A DNA stretch of 64,000 bases from the NCBI RefSeq assembly GCF_007828045.1, contig NZ_VITN01000010.1:62001-126000 (forward strand), given 5' to 3'. The DNA comes from Nitrospirillum amazonense (lineage in GTDB: Bacteria > Pseudomonadota > Alphaproteobacteria > Azospirillales > Azospirillaceae). Below the pieces are notes generated by a model that saw nothing but the letters and a program-made list of their open reading frames with translations, searched no databases and was not told where the DNA came from. This document shows positions 26,177-34,993 of this stretch, one piece after another; position 1 is the stretch's first letter, and each line of letters opens with the position of its first letter. The position numbers were made by a program, and so were the translations under genes.

Positions 26177-28648
26177 ATGTCTTTGCGTTCATACGCCCGA
26201 GGTGCGTCCACGCTTGGTGGCAGTTTCGCTGGTGCAACACTGGCGGGGGTCGCCGCCTTGTCCTTGTGTTTGGCCACCACCGCACGGGCCCAGCCTGTCG
26301 CCGCATCCGGCGCGTCGGATAGCCAGGGAGCGACGGAGCTTGAGGAAATCATCGTCACCGCGACCCGCCATTCCCAGGCGCTGAAGGATGTGCCGATGGC
26401 GGTCGATGCCGTGTCCTCGGCGGACATGGCGAAGTACAACATCCTAGCGGTGCAGGATGTCCAGCAGCTGACGCCGGGGCTTGAGATCGCGAACACCACC
26501 GGACGCAACCAGGCCGCCACATTGCGTGGCATTCCCTTCGATCCCGATACGGGATCGGCGCCGGCGGTCGATGTCTATTTCAACGAGATCAACATCGACG
26601 CGCAGACGGCCTTCACCTCGCTCTATGACGTCAGCCAGGTCGAGGTCCTGCGCGGGCCCCAGGGTCTGCTGCGTGGACGGACGGCCCCGGCGGGCGCCAT
26701 CACCATCACCACCCGCAAGCCTGACATGGACAAGGTTGGGGGCTATGCCCAGATGACGGTGTCGGACCGGGGCGGGCGGAACGTGCAGGGCGCGATCAAC
26801 GCCCCCATCGTCGACAATGTGCTGGCCGTTCGTGTCGCCGGTGTCCTCGACGGCAACCGGATCAATGACGTTCGGAACGTCAACAATGGCGAGCGCTCGC
26901 ACGGCCGCACGGGCAGCGTGCGTGCCACGGTGGAATATGATCCGACGCCCGACCTGCAGTTCGTCGTGACCGACCAGTACATGAAAAGCCGGAATGTTCA
27001 GTTCCAGCAGGTGGCCGGCAACGGCAATTCCATTCTGGCGTCGGGGCCGGGTTTTCCGCCCACGGTGAAGCTGGCCGCCAACGGTCCGGTCGCCGGTGCC
27101 GACGACTACATCGCGGTGGCCGACGGCATCCCGCAATTCGTCAGCGAAACCAACTTGATCACCTTTGAAGGCTCCTGGGATCTGGGGCCGGCCACCCTGG
27201 TGCTGAACGCCGGTGATCAACAGGCTGTCCTGAACCAGCTGGTCGATCTTGATGTGGGGAATAGCCTACCTGGTTACCAGCAGCTTCAGAAAAATCACAT
27301 TAGCTATTACATCCGGTCCGCCGAATTGCGCTTGCAGTCCAATGGCCAGAATTTTTGGAACTACTTGGTAGGTGTCTCCTACTATTCAGAAGGTACGCCG
27401 ACGACCACAACCCAGCCCAATGACCAGTTCCTGACCGGGCTGTATCCTTCCCCACCGCAGCCGGGTTCATTCTATCCCTTCTACAATGTCATTCCGGTGA
27501 ATGTCAGGATCACCGTTCCGGGGACCACGTATGTGTCCTCGCTCTATGCCAGCAACAGCTTCCAGTTCACCGACCAACTGGGGTTGCAGGTGGGTGCCCG
27601 CTACACTCATTCCCGCAGCCAGCAACAGAGCTTCCTGACCGTCAGTTCGGCCGGGACCACGGTCTACGACAACTTTGGGACGCTGCCCAACAGCGCGGCC
27701 TACCGGTCGCAGGACTATGTGACCGGCGGCGCCAACCTGACCTATAAGCTGACCGATGACATTTCCACCTACATCAGCTATGGGCGTTCCTACCGTGTCG
27801 GCCCGGCCTCGGTCGGTGTAACGGCGCAGCTGAATAGCGCGTTGATCGTCGCGAAGAACGAGTCCTCCAATTCCTACGAATTGGGCCTGAAGGGCAGTTT
27901 CCTGGGCAACCGGCTGTCGGCCAATGTCGACGTCTTCCACCAGGACTTCACCAACTACATCGGTCGCACGACTGATACCATCAATGCGTCCGACGGTCTC
28001 TACGGGCCGGGGATCGTGGACTCCACCCTGCAACTGAACTGGAACGGGAACGTCAGCTCGACCGGTATCGAGGCCCAGCTCCGTGGCCAGATTCTCGACA
28101 ACTGGACCGCTGGTGCCAACGTCAGCTATGTCGATGCGCACTATGAGAACGGCCAGATGCCGTGCAACATCTTCGACGCCAACGGCACGCCCATCCTGAA
28201 TACCCCGACGGTGGGCGTGTCCTATTGCCCCTACAACGGCCGGATCGCCCAGACCTCCAAGTTTCACCTGTCGGCCAACACCGAATATGATTTCGACGTG
28301 GGGGCGGTGCAGCCCTTCATCCGGGCGTTGGTGACCTATCAACCGGGGTTCTATTCGTCGGTCGACCATTACCAGTTCAACGATATCACCCAGATGAATC
28401 TCTATGTCGGTGTCCGCGGCAAGGACGACCGGTGGAGCCTGACCCTGTTCGCCAAGAACCTGTTTGACACGCGGGAGATCACCGCCATCAACAGCGCCAA
28501 CGCCAGCTATCCGTCAGTCGTGGGCACTTATCTCGCCACGCCGCCCTATTTTGCAGAGACCGCCGGTCCCGCCTTCAACTCCGGCTACCGTCTGGTCAGC
28601 ACGACCCGGCCGCGGGAACTGGGGATGACGCTGTCCTATGAGTTTTGA
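26177..28648 (+). CDS. TonB-dependent outer membrane receptor
   Basis: An 823-residue receptor. The start is the ATG with GGGGAGGGAAG upstream; it gives a signal peptide ending TTARAQ at about residue 39. The TonB box IIVTATRH follows, then the plug with VEVLRGPQGLLRGRTAPAGAI and a long beta-barrel ending in LGMTLSYEF, with the C-terminal Phe needed for barrel insertion. It is distinct from the first receptor, so the island may import two substrate forms. It is transcribed alone from its own upstream region with TTGCGCAA palindromes and is followed by 179 bp of gene-free DNA before a convergent AraC regulator. Confidence 0.93.
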   Translation: MSLRSYARGASTLGGSFAGATLAGVAALSLCLATTARAQPVAASGASDSQGATELEEIIVTATRHSQALKDVPMAVDAVSSADMAKYNILAVQDVQQLTPGLEIANTTGRNQAATLRGIPFDPDTGSAPAVDVYFNEINIDAQTAFTSLYDVSQVEVLRGPQGLLRGRTAPAGAITITTRKPDMDKVGGYAQMTVSDRGGRNVQGAINAPIVDNVLAVRVAGVLDGNRINDVRNVNNGERSHGRTGSVRATVEYDPTPDLQFVVTDQYMKSRNVQFQQVAGNGNSILASGPGFPPTVKLAANGPVAGADDYIAVADGIPQFVSETNLITFEGSWDLGPATLVLNAGDQQAVLNQLVDLDVGNSLPGYQQLQKNHISYYIRSAELRLQSNGQNFWNYLVGVSYYSEGTPTTTTQPNDQFLTGLYPSPPQPGSFYPFYNVIPVNVRITVPGTTYVSSLYASNSFQFTDQLGLQVGARYTHSRSQQQSFLTVSSAGTTVYDNFGTLPNSAAYRSQDYVTGGANLTYKLTDDISTYISYGRSYRVGPASVGVTAQLNSALIVAKNESSNSYELGLKGSFLGNRLSANVDVFHQDFTNYIGRTTDTINASDGLYGPGIVDSTLQLNWNGNVSSTGIEAQLRGQILDNWTAGANVSYVDAHYENGQMPCNIFDANGTPILNTPTVGVSYCPYNGRIAQTSKFHLSANTEYDFDVGAVQPFIRALVTYQPGFYSSVDHYQFNDITQMNLYVGVRGKDDRWSLTLFAKNLFDTREITAINSANASYPSVVGTYLATPPYFAETAGPAFNSGYRLVSTTRPRELGMTLSYEF

Positions 28649-28827
28649 GGGAACTGATTTTCCGGCCCTGACTCCTGGCTGACCGTGTATCTAAATCTGG
28701 TGGGGGCGATCTTCGGCTCGGTCCTCACCACATAATCCGAATGTTGCGACCGTTCGGCCGGCTGCTTCAAATTCAAAGCGTGGCTTGGACAAGCGATTCT
28801 TGCGCCAAGCTAGAAGCGTGGTTGTGA

Positions 28828-29736
28828 CTAGTTACGCTCGCGCCGCCATTTCGAAGGTGCAACGCCAGTAGCCTTGCGGAACGCATCAGAAAAATGGCTG
28901 GGGCTTGCAAAGCCGAGCGCCATTGCGATGTCCGTTATGGTGCGATTGGGGGTGAGTAGGGCCTCTTTGGCCATCGAGATGCGCCGCTGGGTAATGTACT
29001 GGAGGGGCGACAATCCCACGCTGATTCTAAATGCTCTACCGAAGTGATCGGGGCTTAGACCGGCTTCGCGCGCCAGGCGGCAGAGGGTGAGCGATTCCTG
29101 AAGTCGACCATCAATGAAGGCCAGAATGTGCCGCTGTCTCATAAGCCCGAGGCCGCCTGCCGCCAACGGTTGCCTAACCGTATGGCCAGCGAAGAGTTCA
29201 TAGGCTCGGGTGATGAGAAGATTCCCTGCCAGCGGCAGATAGGTGGAATCATCATGAGATCGATGGTCAAGCCGCCCCCGTAGGACAGCGGAAATATTCA
29301 GTAACATGGGATCATCTATTCCAATCCAAGGGCCTGCCCCTGCCACTATTCGACTGGGGGGAAATGTTTTCAGGGTGCTGACAACAAAATTTGGAGTCAA
29401 AGCAACAATGAATGTGGATATTTGTTCGGGCCAGCTAGCATATAATATTGTTTCAGGTGGAATAATATTGATTTCTCCTAATTTAACGTGCTGTCGATTC
29501 GGTGTCGGATTTCCTGGGGTGTGCCAAGTTAATGTGTGCGGAGGGCCGTCATTTTGGAGTAGAAGAAATTGTGGTGACCCAAAACGAATTTCATGGCAAC
29601 GATCCAGGGTATATTGGCCGACAATAAGATGTCGCTGCCGGATGCGACGCTGGGTCGTGATACCGGCTGGCAAAGCATCCGCCATAAAATCCACGAAAAG
29701 ATACCTATCCATGTAGTCATTCACGTGTGTAGTCAA
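28828..29736 (-). CDS. AraC family transcriptional regulator
   Basis: A 302-residue protein. The last ~100 residues form the double helix-turn-helix domain (LAREAGLSPDHFGRAFR, then IAMALGFASPSHFSDAFR and GVAPSKWRRE). The N-terminal ~190 residues are a probable ligand-sensing cupin-like domain without a recognisable family label. The 5' half is clearly more AT-rich than the neighbours and its upstream DNA is very AT-rich, which suggests foreign origin. It sits between the catabolic island and the integrative element. It may regulate the second TonB receptor or belong to the acquired DNA; the sequence does not decide. Confidence 0.88.
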   Translation of the reverse strand: MTTHVNDYMDRYLFVDFMADALPAGITTQRRIRQRHLIVGQYTLDRCHEIRFGSPQFLLLQNDGPPHTLTWHTPGNPTPNRQHVKLGEINIIPPETILYASWPEQISTFIVALTPNFVVSTLKTFPPSRIVAGAGPWIGIDDPMLLNISAVLRGRLDHRSHDDSTYLPLAGNLLITRAYELFAGHTVRQPLAAGGLGLMRQRHILAFIDGRLQESLTLCRLAREAGLSPDHFGRAFRISVGLSPLQYITQRRISMAKEALLTPNRTITDIAMALGFASPSHFSDAFRKATGVAPSKWRRERN

Positions 29737-30063
29737 AGATCGATGCGATATCGTGCAATTTCGGTTTGTTTTTGCCCAAAACTCACATATTGGGAATTCT
29801 GTGGTAATTTTAATTTCTTTCTATTATTATGTATAATATTAAAATTTCATACACCTGAGGTGGTATGTGGCGATTCATCTATGGGTATATTATTAATAAA
29901 TGCATAAGCGAAAGTTCAGCGCCCATTTGACATTCGCCGCGCGAATTTGGAAGTTTTTTGTGAAGTTCGGATCGATAATCATTGATAGCAGTTATTCAAT
30001 TAAAAGCCGATTAAGCACCGCGCGCGGCGCGATCCAGGCTCCGGGAAGCAATGGAGGAATGCC
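29737..30063. other. AT-rich gene-free segment at the left side of the integrative element
   Basis: These 327 bp are strikingly AT-rich against the high-GC background, with T- and A-rich runs around 29815-29900. No gene is supported. It probably holds the AraC-gene promoter on the reverse strand. The left boundary of the element may lie here, but I could not find a second copy of the tRNA-Asn 3' end. Confidence 0.5.
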
Positions 30064-30871
30064 ATGCAGGACGAGACACCTACTGCATCGTTTCACGTTG
30101 CCCCCGATTGGCGGAATGGCGCCAGCTATCGCGCTCTACTAACCCTTGATAGGGTCGGCTGGGCCTGGGAGTGGCTTAAGCGCAATGGAGAATTCCGAAC
30201 GCAGTTGGGTGGACTTTCACCTCACTTCCGCAGAGAGGGGCAAGTCCTCACTGCAGTGGGGGACCTCTCTTCTTTGAAAGCCTGGGGGGTTCTCTTTCGC
30301 CGATTTGTCAGACAGGGGACGGGTGTTCTGGGACCCTTCTGCGCACCCTGCCATTGTTCCGCTCGTTGCGGAGCCGGCGGGCCGCTACGCCGAGATGGCA
30401 GACTTGTTCGATTGGCGGCTGGTCAGCAACCTCGTGTCGATTCTGCGCCTCCCCGACGGCGCCGAACATCTGCTGCTGAGCGACGGGCAGCGCCAGCTTC
30501 AGGTCGCCGTCACTTCCGGCACCCTGCTGGAAGGGCCAGTCCACCTAATCTGCACCTTGCGCGGAATGCGCGATATCGACTGCAAAGTTCTAGCTCTGCG
30601 GCGGCTGTCCATGTGCCGGCGATTGGGGCGGTTACCACGCTCCCTGTATGCCCGGGAGCCTTCGGCTATCCGATGGGTCGCCAAGTTACGCGCGTTCGAC
30701 GCCGTGTCGGCTGGTGCCACCCAGCGAGAAATTGCAACTGCGCTGGTCGGCGAAAGGCGGACAGCGACCGAATGGTCCGGAAGGTCGGACTATCTTCGTC
30801 TCCGTGTTCAGCGATTGGTTCGGGATGGTCGCCGGTTGTCCCGCGGTGGGTATCGCGCCTTGCTGTCTTGA
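30064..30871 (+). pseudogene. DUF6499/DUF2285 ICE regulator, frameshifted
   Basis: The 5' part (from the ATG with GGAGGAA upstream) encodes the DUF6499 segment APDWRNGASYRAL...GWAWEWLKRN. The DUF2285 part continues in another frame from about 30296 (FADLSDRGRVFWDPS) to the stop at 30871. Joining AWGVLF and FADLSDRG requires skipping one base, so there is one extra T in the CTCTTTCG stretch at about 30292-30299. These proteins are DNA-binding regulators at one end of many ICEs. The original frame stays open to 30993 but encodes no recognisable protein after the shift. A sequencing error or programmed shift is possible; inactivation in a decayed element is simplest. Confidence 0.7.
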
Positions 30872-30989
30872 GTAGTGGACTGCGGGTCCTGGGGGCGAAG
30901 CGCAGGGTGCTGATCAGGTCGGCTTTGATGCCAGGGCGGGCCGCACCCAATGGTTCCATCGCGCTCACCCCCGATGAGGAGACTGAACA

Positions 30990-31475
30990 ATGAAGGCGCT
31001 CACCATCATTCTGCCTGTGGTGGTTCTTCTCAGTGTCGGAGTTGCTGTCGTCTTTTGGCCTCAGCACCAAGCTCAACCGGGAGGAACGGCCACTGCCAGC
31101 GATGCGGGCGTCCTTGAAATAGAAGGTGCCCGACATCGGCTATCGGGGGTTTCCTCACCAAAGCCGGGAGACCAGTGCACAGATGAGCAGGGGCGTAGCT
31201 GGGACTGTGGTCGGCAGGCCATGCAGGCACTGCAGAATCTGGTCGCCGGCAAGCTCATCCAATGCCGTTTGTCGGAAACCAACCGGGCGCTTGAAGACTG
31301 CTTCGTTGGCGGAAAGTCTTTATCGGAGATGATGGTTCGCCAGGGCTGGGCTGTGACGTGCCCGGCTGGTCAGGCGAACTACGATGCCGCTGAACGTAAT
31401 GCGCGATTCCTGGCGCTGGGTCTCTGGCGCGGTGGGGTTAATCCGGCGGTAGCGCGCGGCCAGTGTCCTAGGTAA
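30990..31475 (+). CDS. Thermonuclease (SNase)-like protein with membrane anchor or signal peptide
   Basis: A 161-residue protein. Residues 1-25 form a hydrophobic export signal or anchor (LTIILPVVVLLSVGVAVVF). The rest follows the staphylococcal-nuclease OB-fold pattern of ICE-borne thermonucleases: HRLSGVSSPK, RSWDCGRQAM, LEDCFVGGKSLSEMMVRQGWAV and AERNARFLALGLW. The normal GIDAPE segment with its metal ligand and catalytic Glu reads GVSSPK here, so nuclease activity is doubtful. Paired cysteines suggest a disulphide-stabilised periplasmic protein. GAGGAG precedes the ATG. It sits between the broken regulator and DUF932. Confidence 0.75.
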   Translation: MKALTIILPVVVLLSVGVAVVFWPQHQAQPGGTATASDAGVLEIEGARHRLSGVSSPKPGDQCTDEQGRSWDCGRQAMQALQNLVAGKLIQCRLSETNRALEDCFVGGKSLSEMMVRQGWAVTCPAGQANYDAAERNARFLALGLWRGGVNPAVARGQCPR

Positions 31476-31495
31476 CAGGCTGAAGCGGTGAGAGT

Positions 31496-31570
31496 GAGAG
31501 GAAGGCTCGGGTTTCCGTGACGGACTGACAGCCAGAGGAAGGCCTCCGGCGTCCGTCATGGAGACGTGCC
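31496..31570 (+). promoter_or_regulatory. Structured 5' leader RNA of the DUF932 gene (copy A)
   Basis: The leader folds into an outer stem, TGACGGAC (31518-31525) with GTCCGTCA (31551-31558), extended by a G-U and a C-G pair. An inner stem GCC-a-GAGG (31531-31538) pairs with CCTC-c-GGC (31543-31550). GGAG of the ribosome-binding site follows immediately. The same architecture with compensatory changes occurs before parB. It resembles the published radC RNA motif found before ICE genes; that identity is inference. Confidence 0.6.
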
Positions 31571-32770
31571 ATGAGCCAGGTTGAAACCCTTGATGCCGCT
31601 CAAGATCACCGGGGTGGCTATCGGGTGGACGTCACTCGCGGCCAGCGGGTGGGCCGGGTATCCTCGGAATGGTTTTCCCGGCCGGATGATGAGCGCTACC
31701 TGTCGCTCAGCGACCTCTATTCCGCTGTCCGCTGCCGAACCGATCACAGCCAAACCAGGACGATCCCCTCGGCTGATATTCGCGTGGAGGCTGATCGTGA
31801 CGATCCGGACGCGCTGGCCCTGATGATCCCGGGGGCGGATCGGGCGGCTGCACCGACGCACTGGAGTTTCGGCCAACTGGCCGGCCTGGTGGGCGCACCG
31901 GCGGCCTATCTTCGGCAGCTGCCGGCGGCCTTGGCCGGTATCAACCTCCAGTACGGCTTGGCCTCCAATCGCGCTGAGCAGATCAAGACGCTGGAGGTCG
32001 ACAACGACGGGCGGGTCGAACTTCGTGCCGCCACCGGGCCCGACTATGGGCGGATCTATGACCACGAACTGGTCTCGGCCGTACAGCGCATCGCCGGCAA
32101 CGGCACGGGCGACACCCGCTGGAAGGTGCCGGGCGTGCTGGACTGGTCCACCGGCGTCTATAACCCGCGCGTCGACATAACGCAGGATACGACGACGCTT
32201 TATGCGTCCGACCGCGACGTGTTCTTGTTCCTGGTCGACGACCTGAACCCGATCGAGGCCGGCCGGCTGGCGGACGGATCGCCAGACCTCTTCTTTCGCG
32301 GCTTCTTCTGCTGGAACTCGGAGGTTGGTGCCAAGACCCTGGGCATGGCCAGCTTCTATCTCCGGGCTGTCTGTCAGAACCGGAACCTCTGGGGCGTCGA
32401 GGATTTCGAGGAAATCACCATCCGGCACTCCAAATACGCCGCGAACCGGTTCGCGCATGAGGCGGCGCCGGCCTTGACCCGCTTCGCCAATTCCTCGCCG
32501 GCACCCTTCGTCAATGGCATCCGGGCGGCCCGCACCCAGATCGTCGCCCGCACCGAGGATGATCGTAGCGACTTCCTGCGCAAGCGGGGTTTCTCCAAGG
32601 GCGAGACCGACAAGATCATCGAGACCGTGCTGGCGGAGGAGGGGCGCAAGCCGGAGAGCATCTTCGATTTCGTGCAGGGCATCACGGCGGTGGCCCGCCA
32701 CAAGCCCCACCAGGATGCGCGGTTGGAGATGGAGGGGCGGGCCAAGAAGCTGCTGGAGCGGGCGGCCTGA
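31571..32770 (+). CDS. DUF932 domain-containing protein
   Basis: A 399-residue DUF932 protein, a family common on plasmids, phages and ICEs and without an agreed biochemical role. Features include YLSLSDLYSAVRC near the N-terminus, WSFGQLAGLVGAPAAYLRQLP (split here by conserved glycines), LYASDRDVFLFLVDD and FFRGFFCWNSEVGAKT. Its start follows the structured leader, with GGAGAC 8 bp upstream. It is 104 bp before parB, whose leader is a homologue of its own, so the two are probably co-regulated after transcription. Confidence 0.88.
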   Translation: MSQVETLDAAQDHRGGYRVDVTRGQRVGRVSSEWFSRPDDERYLSLSDLYSAVRCRTDHSQTRTIPSADIRVEADRDDPDALALMIPGADRAAAPTHWSFGQLAGLVGAPAAYLRQLPAALAGINLQYGLASNRAEQIKTLEVDNDGRVELRAATGPDYGRIYDHELVSAVQRIAGNGTGDTRWKVPGVLDWSTGVYNPRVDITQDTTTLYASDRDVFLFLVDDLNPIEAGRLADGSPDLFFRGFFCWNSEVGAKTLGMASFYLRAVCQNRNLWGVEDFEEITIRHSKYAANRFAHEAAPALTRFANSSPAPFVNGIRAARTQIVARTEDDRSDFLRKRGFSKGETDKIIETVLAEEGRKPESIFDFVQGITAVARHKPHQDARLEMEGRAKKLLERAA

Positions 32771-32791
32771 ACCCACGGGTACGGCGGTGGT

Positions 32792-32874
32792 CAGAGGAAA
32801 AGGAAGGCCGGGGTTTTCACGACGGGTTGGAAGGCAGGAGAGAGGTTCCCGCCGGCCCGTCGTGGAGACCAACC
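32792..32874 (+). promoter_or_regulatory. Structured 5' leader RNA of the parB gene (copy B)
   Basis: The outer stem CACGACGGG (32818-32826) pairs with CCCGTCGTG (32856-32864). The inner stem GGC-a-GGAG (32833-32840) pairs with TTCC-c-GCC (32846-32853) and keeps the same a/c mismatch as copy A. Base pairs differ from copy A at several positions while pairing is kept. GGAGAC of the ribosome-binding site follows directly, so folding may control translation. Confidence 0.6.
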
Positions 32875-34926
32875 ATGGCGAGTACCCCTACCAAGATCAT
32901 CCTGAGCCGGTCTCAGGACATTCCCTTCGACAAGCTGGTCCTGTCCCAGGCCAACGTCCGCCGCGTCAAGGCGGGCGTGTCCATCTCCGACCTGGCGGAC
33001 GACATTGCCCGCCGCACGCTGCTGCAGAGCCTGACGGTGCGCGTGCAGTTGGACGCCGAGGGCAAGGAGACGGGGAAGTACGAAATCCCCACCGGCGGCC
33101 GGCGCTTCCGCGCGCTGGAACTTCTGGTGAAGCAGAAGCGCCTGGCCAAGACGGCGCCCATCCCGTGCATCATCCGCACGGAAGGCCTGGGCGAGGAGGA
33201 CTCCCTGGCCGAGAACACCCAGCGTGAGGCGCTGCACCCCCTGGACCAGTTCCGCGCCTTCCAGACCCTGCGGGAGAAGGGGCTGGATGAGGAGGAGATC
33301 GCCGCGCGCTTCTTCGTGACGCCGGCGGTGGTGAAGCAGCGGCTGCGGCTGGCCTCCGTGTCGCCCAAGCTGCTGGACCTCTACGCCGAGGACGGCATCA
33401 CGCTGGAGCAGTTGATGGCCTTCAGCGTCAGCGACAACCACGAACACCAGGAGCAGGTCTGGGCGGGGTCCCAGAATTGGCAGCGCCAGCCTTTCCACAT
33501 CCGCCAGGCGCTGACGGCCAGCAGTGTTCCCGTCCGGGACAAGCGGGCCAAGTTCGTTGGCCTGGACACCTACGTTGCCGCCGGCGGGCCGGTGATGCGC
33601 GACCTGTTCACGCCCGATGAGGGCGGGTGGCTGTGCGATGTCCCGCTGCTGGACCGCCTGGTGGCCGAGAAACTGGCCAGCAATGCCGAAGCGGTCACGG
33701 CGGAGGGCTGGAAGTGGATCGAGACCGACCTCGACTTCTCCTATGGGCATGCCGCCGGCCTGCGCCGTTTGACGGCCGAGGAGGTGCCCATGACGGACGA
33801 GGAGCAGGCCCGGCGTGACGAGCTGCACACCCAGCATGAGCGCCTGCTCGAGATCTATGACAGCCCCGAGGACCCGCCCGAGGGCATCGATCAACAGCTG
33901 TCCGCCATCGAGGACGAGATGGCCAAGCTGGATGATCGTCCCCGGCGCTTCGGAGCGGATGAGATGGCGCGGGCGGGCTGCTTCGTCAGCATCGGTCCCG
34001 ACGGCGTGCTGCGGGTGGACCGGGGCTTCGTGCGACCCGAGGACGAGGCGCAGCCGGAGCCCGTGGCGGAGGCTGAGTTCGCTGCTGGCGGCGATGATGA
34101 TGGCACGGCCGCGCCGCCGGCCTTGCCGGTGGCGGCAGGTGTGGACGAGACCATCACCCAGGACCTGGAGGCGGAGGAGGACGGCCTGAAGCCGCTGCCG
34201 GAGCGGCTGGTGATGGAACTGACGGCCTATCGCACCCTGGCCCTGCGGGACGCCATGGCGCAGGATCCGGACACGGCGTTCATCGCCGTCCTGCATGTCC
34301 TTTGCCTGCAAACCTTCTATAGCCGCGGCACGGATTCCTGCCTGCAGATCTCGGCGCGGAGCCCCAGCTTCATGGTCCAGCCGCCGGGCCTGACGGACAG
34401 TGCACCAGCACAATCGATCCAGGCCCGGCAGGAGAACTGGGCGAAGCAATTACCTCAGGAGCCCGGTGATCTTTGGGGTGTCCTGGTCGGATTCGACTCG
34501 GACAGCATGGCGTCTCTCTTCGCCCACTGCGCCGCGCTCACCATTCACGCGGTGCTGTCGTCCGTCGAGCATTCGCCCGCATTCCAGCGAAATGCGGACC
34601 GGCTCGCCAATGTCCTGCAACTGGACCTGGCATCGGTTGGTTGGGCACCGACGACGGGCAACTACCTCGGCCGGGTGACCAAGGCCCGCATCATTGAGGC
34701 GGTGACCGAGGCGAAGGGGGAGGCCGTCGCCCGCCGGATCGACCACCTGCGCAAGCCCGACATGGTGGAACAAGCTGAACAGCTCCTGGCCGGCACCGGC
34801 TGGCTGCCCGTTCCGTTGCGGTCACCAGGCCAGGTGTTCGGCACGCCCGAGTCGTCTGGCGGTGCCCCCGATCAGATGCCGGAGGGTCAGGAAGCGGCAA
34901 CGCCGCAGTCGGTCGCGGCCGAGTAG
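32875..34926 (+). CDS. ParB/RepB/Spo0J family protein of the ICE
   Basis: A 683-residue ParB-type protein. The N-terminal CTPase/nuclease-like domain has QANVRR, PTGGRRFRALE and the ParB box SLAENTQREALHPLDQF (about 107-123). A helix-turn-helix follows (EEIAARFFVTPAVVKQRLRL). The long C-terminal half is acidic in the middle (about 300-430) and ends with a helical domain. I use the ATG behind the structured leader; the frame runs 16 codons further upstream. ICE ParB homologues are usually linked to element maintenance or regulation rather than chromosome partition. No parA is nearby. A terminator hairpin follows. Confidence 0.9.
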   Translation: MASTPTKIILSRSQDIPFDKLVLSQANVRRVKAGVSISDLADDIARRTLLQSLTVRVQLDAEGKETGKYEIPTGGRRFRALELLVKQKRLAKTAPIPCIIRTEGLGEEDSLAENTQREALHPLDQFRAFQTLREKGLDEEEIAARFFVTPAVVKQRLRLASVSPKLLDLYAEDGITLEQLMAFSVSDNHEHQEQVWAGSQNWQRQPFHIRQALTASSVPVRDKRAKFVGLDTYVAAGGPVMRDLFTPDEGGWLCDVPLLDRLVAEKLASNAEAVTAEGWKWIETDLDFSYGHAAGLRRLTAEEVPMTDEEQARRDELHTQHERLLEIYDSPEDPPEGIDQQLSAIEDEMAKLDDRPRRFGADEMARAGCFVSIGPDGVLRVDRGFVRPEDEAQPEPVAEAEFAAGGDDDGTAAPPALPVAAGVDETITQDLEAEEDGLKPLPERLVMELTAYRTLALRDAMAQDPDTAFIAVLHVLCLQTFYSRGTDSCLQISARSPSFMVQPPGLTDSAPAQSIQARQENWAKQLPQEPGDLWGVLVGFDSDSMASLFAHCAALTIHAVLSSVEHSPAFQRNADRLANVLQLDLASVGWAPTTGNYLGRVTKARIIEAVTEAKGEAVARRIDHLRKPDMVEQAEQLLAGTGWLPVPLRSPGQVFGTPESSGGAPDQMPEGQEAATPQSVAAE

Positions 34927-34951
34927 CCGCCCATCGATCTCGATCAACTTA

Positions 34952-34983
34952 TGGCCTGACCCCAGTGTCGGGCCATTTTCTTT
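34952..34983 (+). terminator. Rho-independent terminator after parB
   Basis: TGGCCTGAC pairs with GTCGGGCCA (one G-U pair) around a 6-base loop, followed by TTTTCTTT. It lies 25 bp after the parB stop and just before the ribosome-binding site of the toprim gene. Confidence 0.7.
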
Positions 34984-34993
34984 GGAGGCTCAG

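Noticed and set aside
29737-30063. Second copy of the tRNA-Asn 3' end as left attachment site
   Set aside because: I looked for the acceptor/T-arm sequence here and elsewhere to the left and found no convincing match, so no attachment site is annotated.
30064-30993. Single 309-residue forward protein
   Set aside because: Homology switches frame near 30296; the 3' part of this frame is basic low-complexity sequence, so a frameshifted gene is the better reading.
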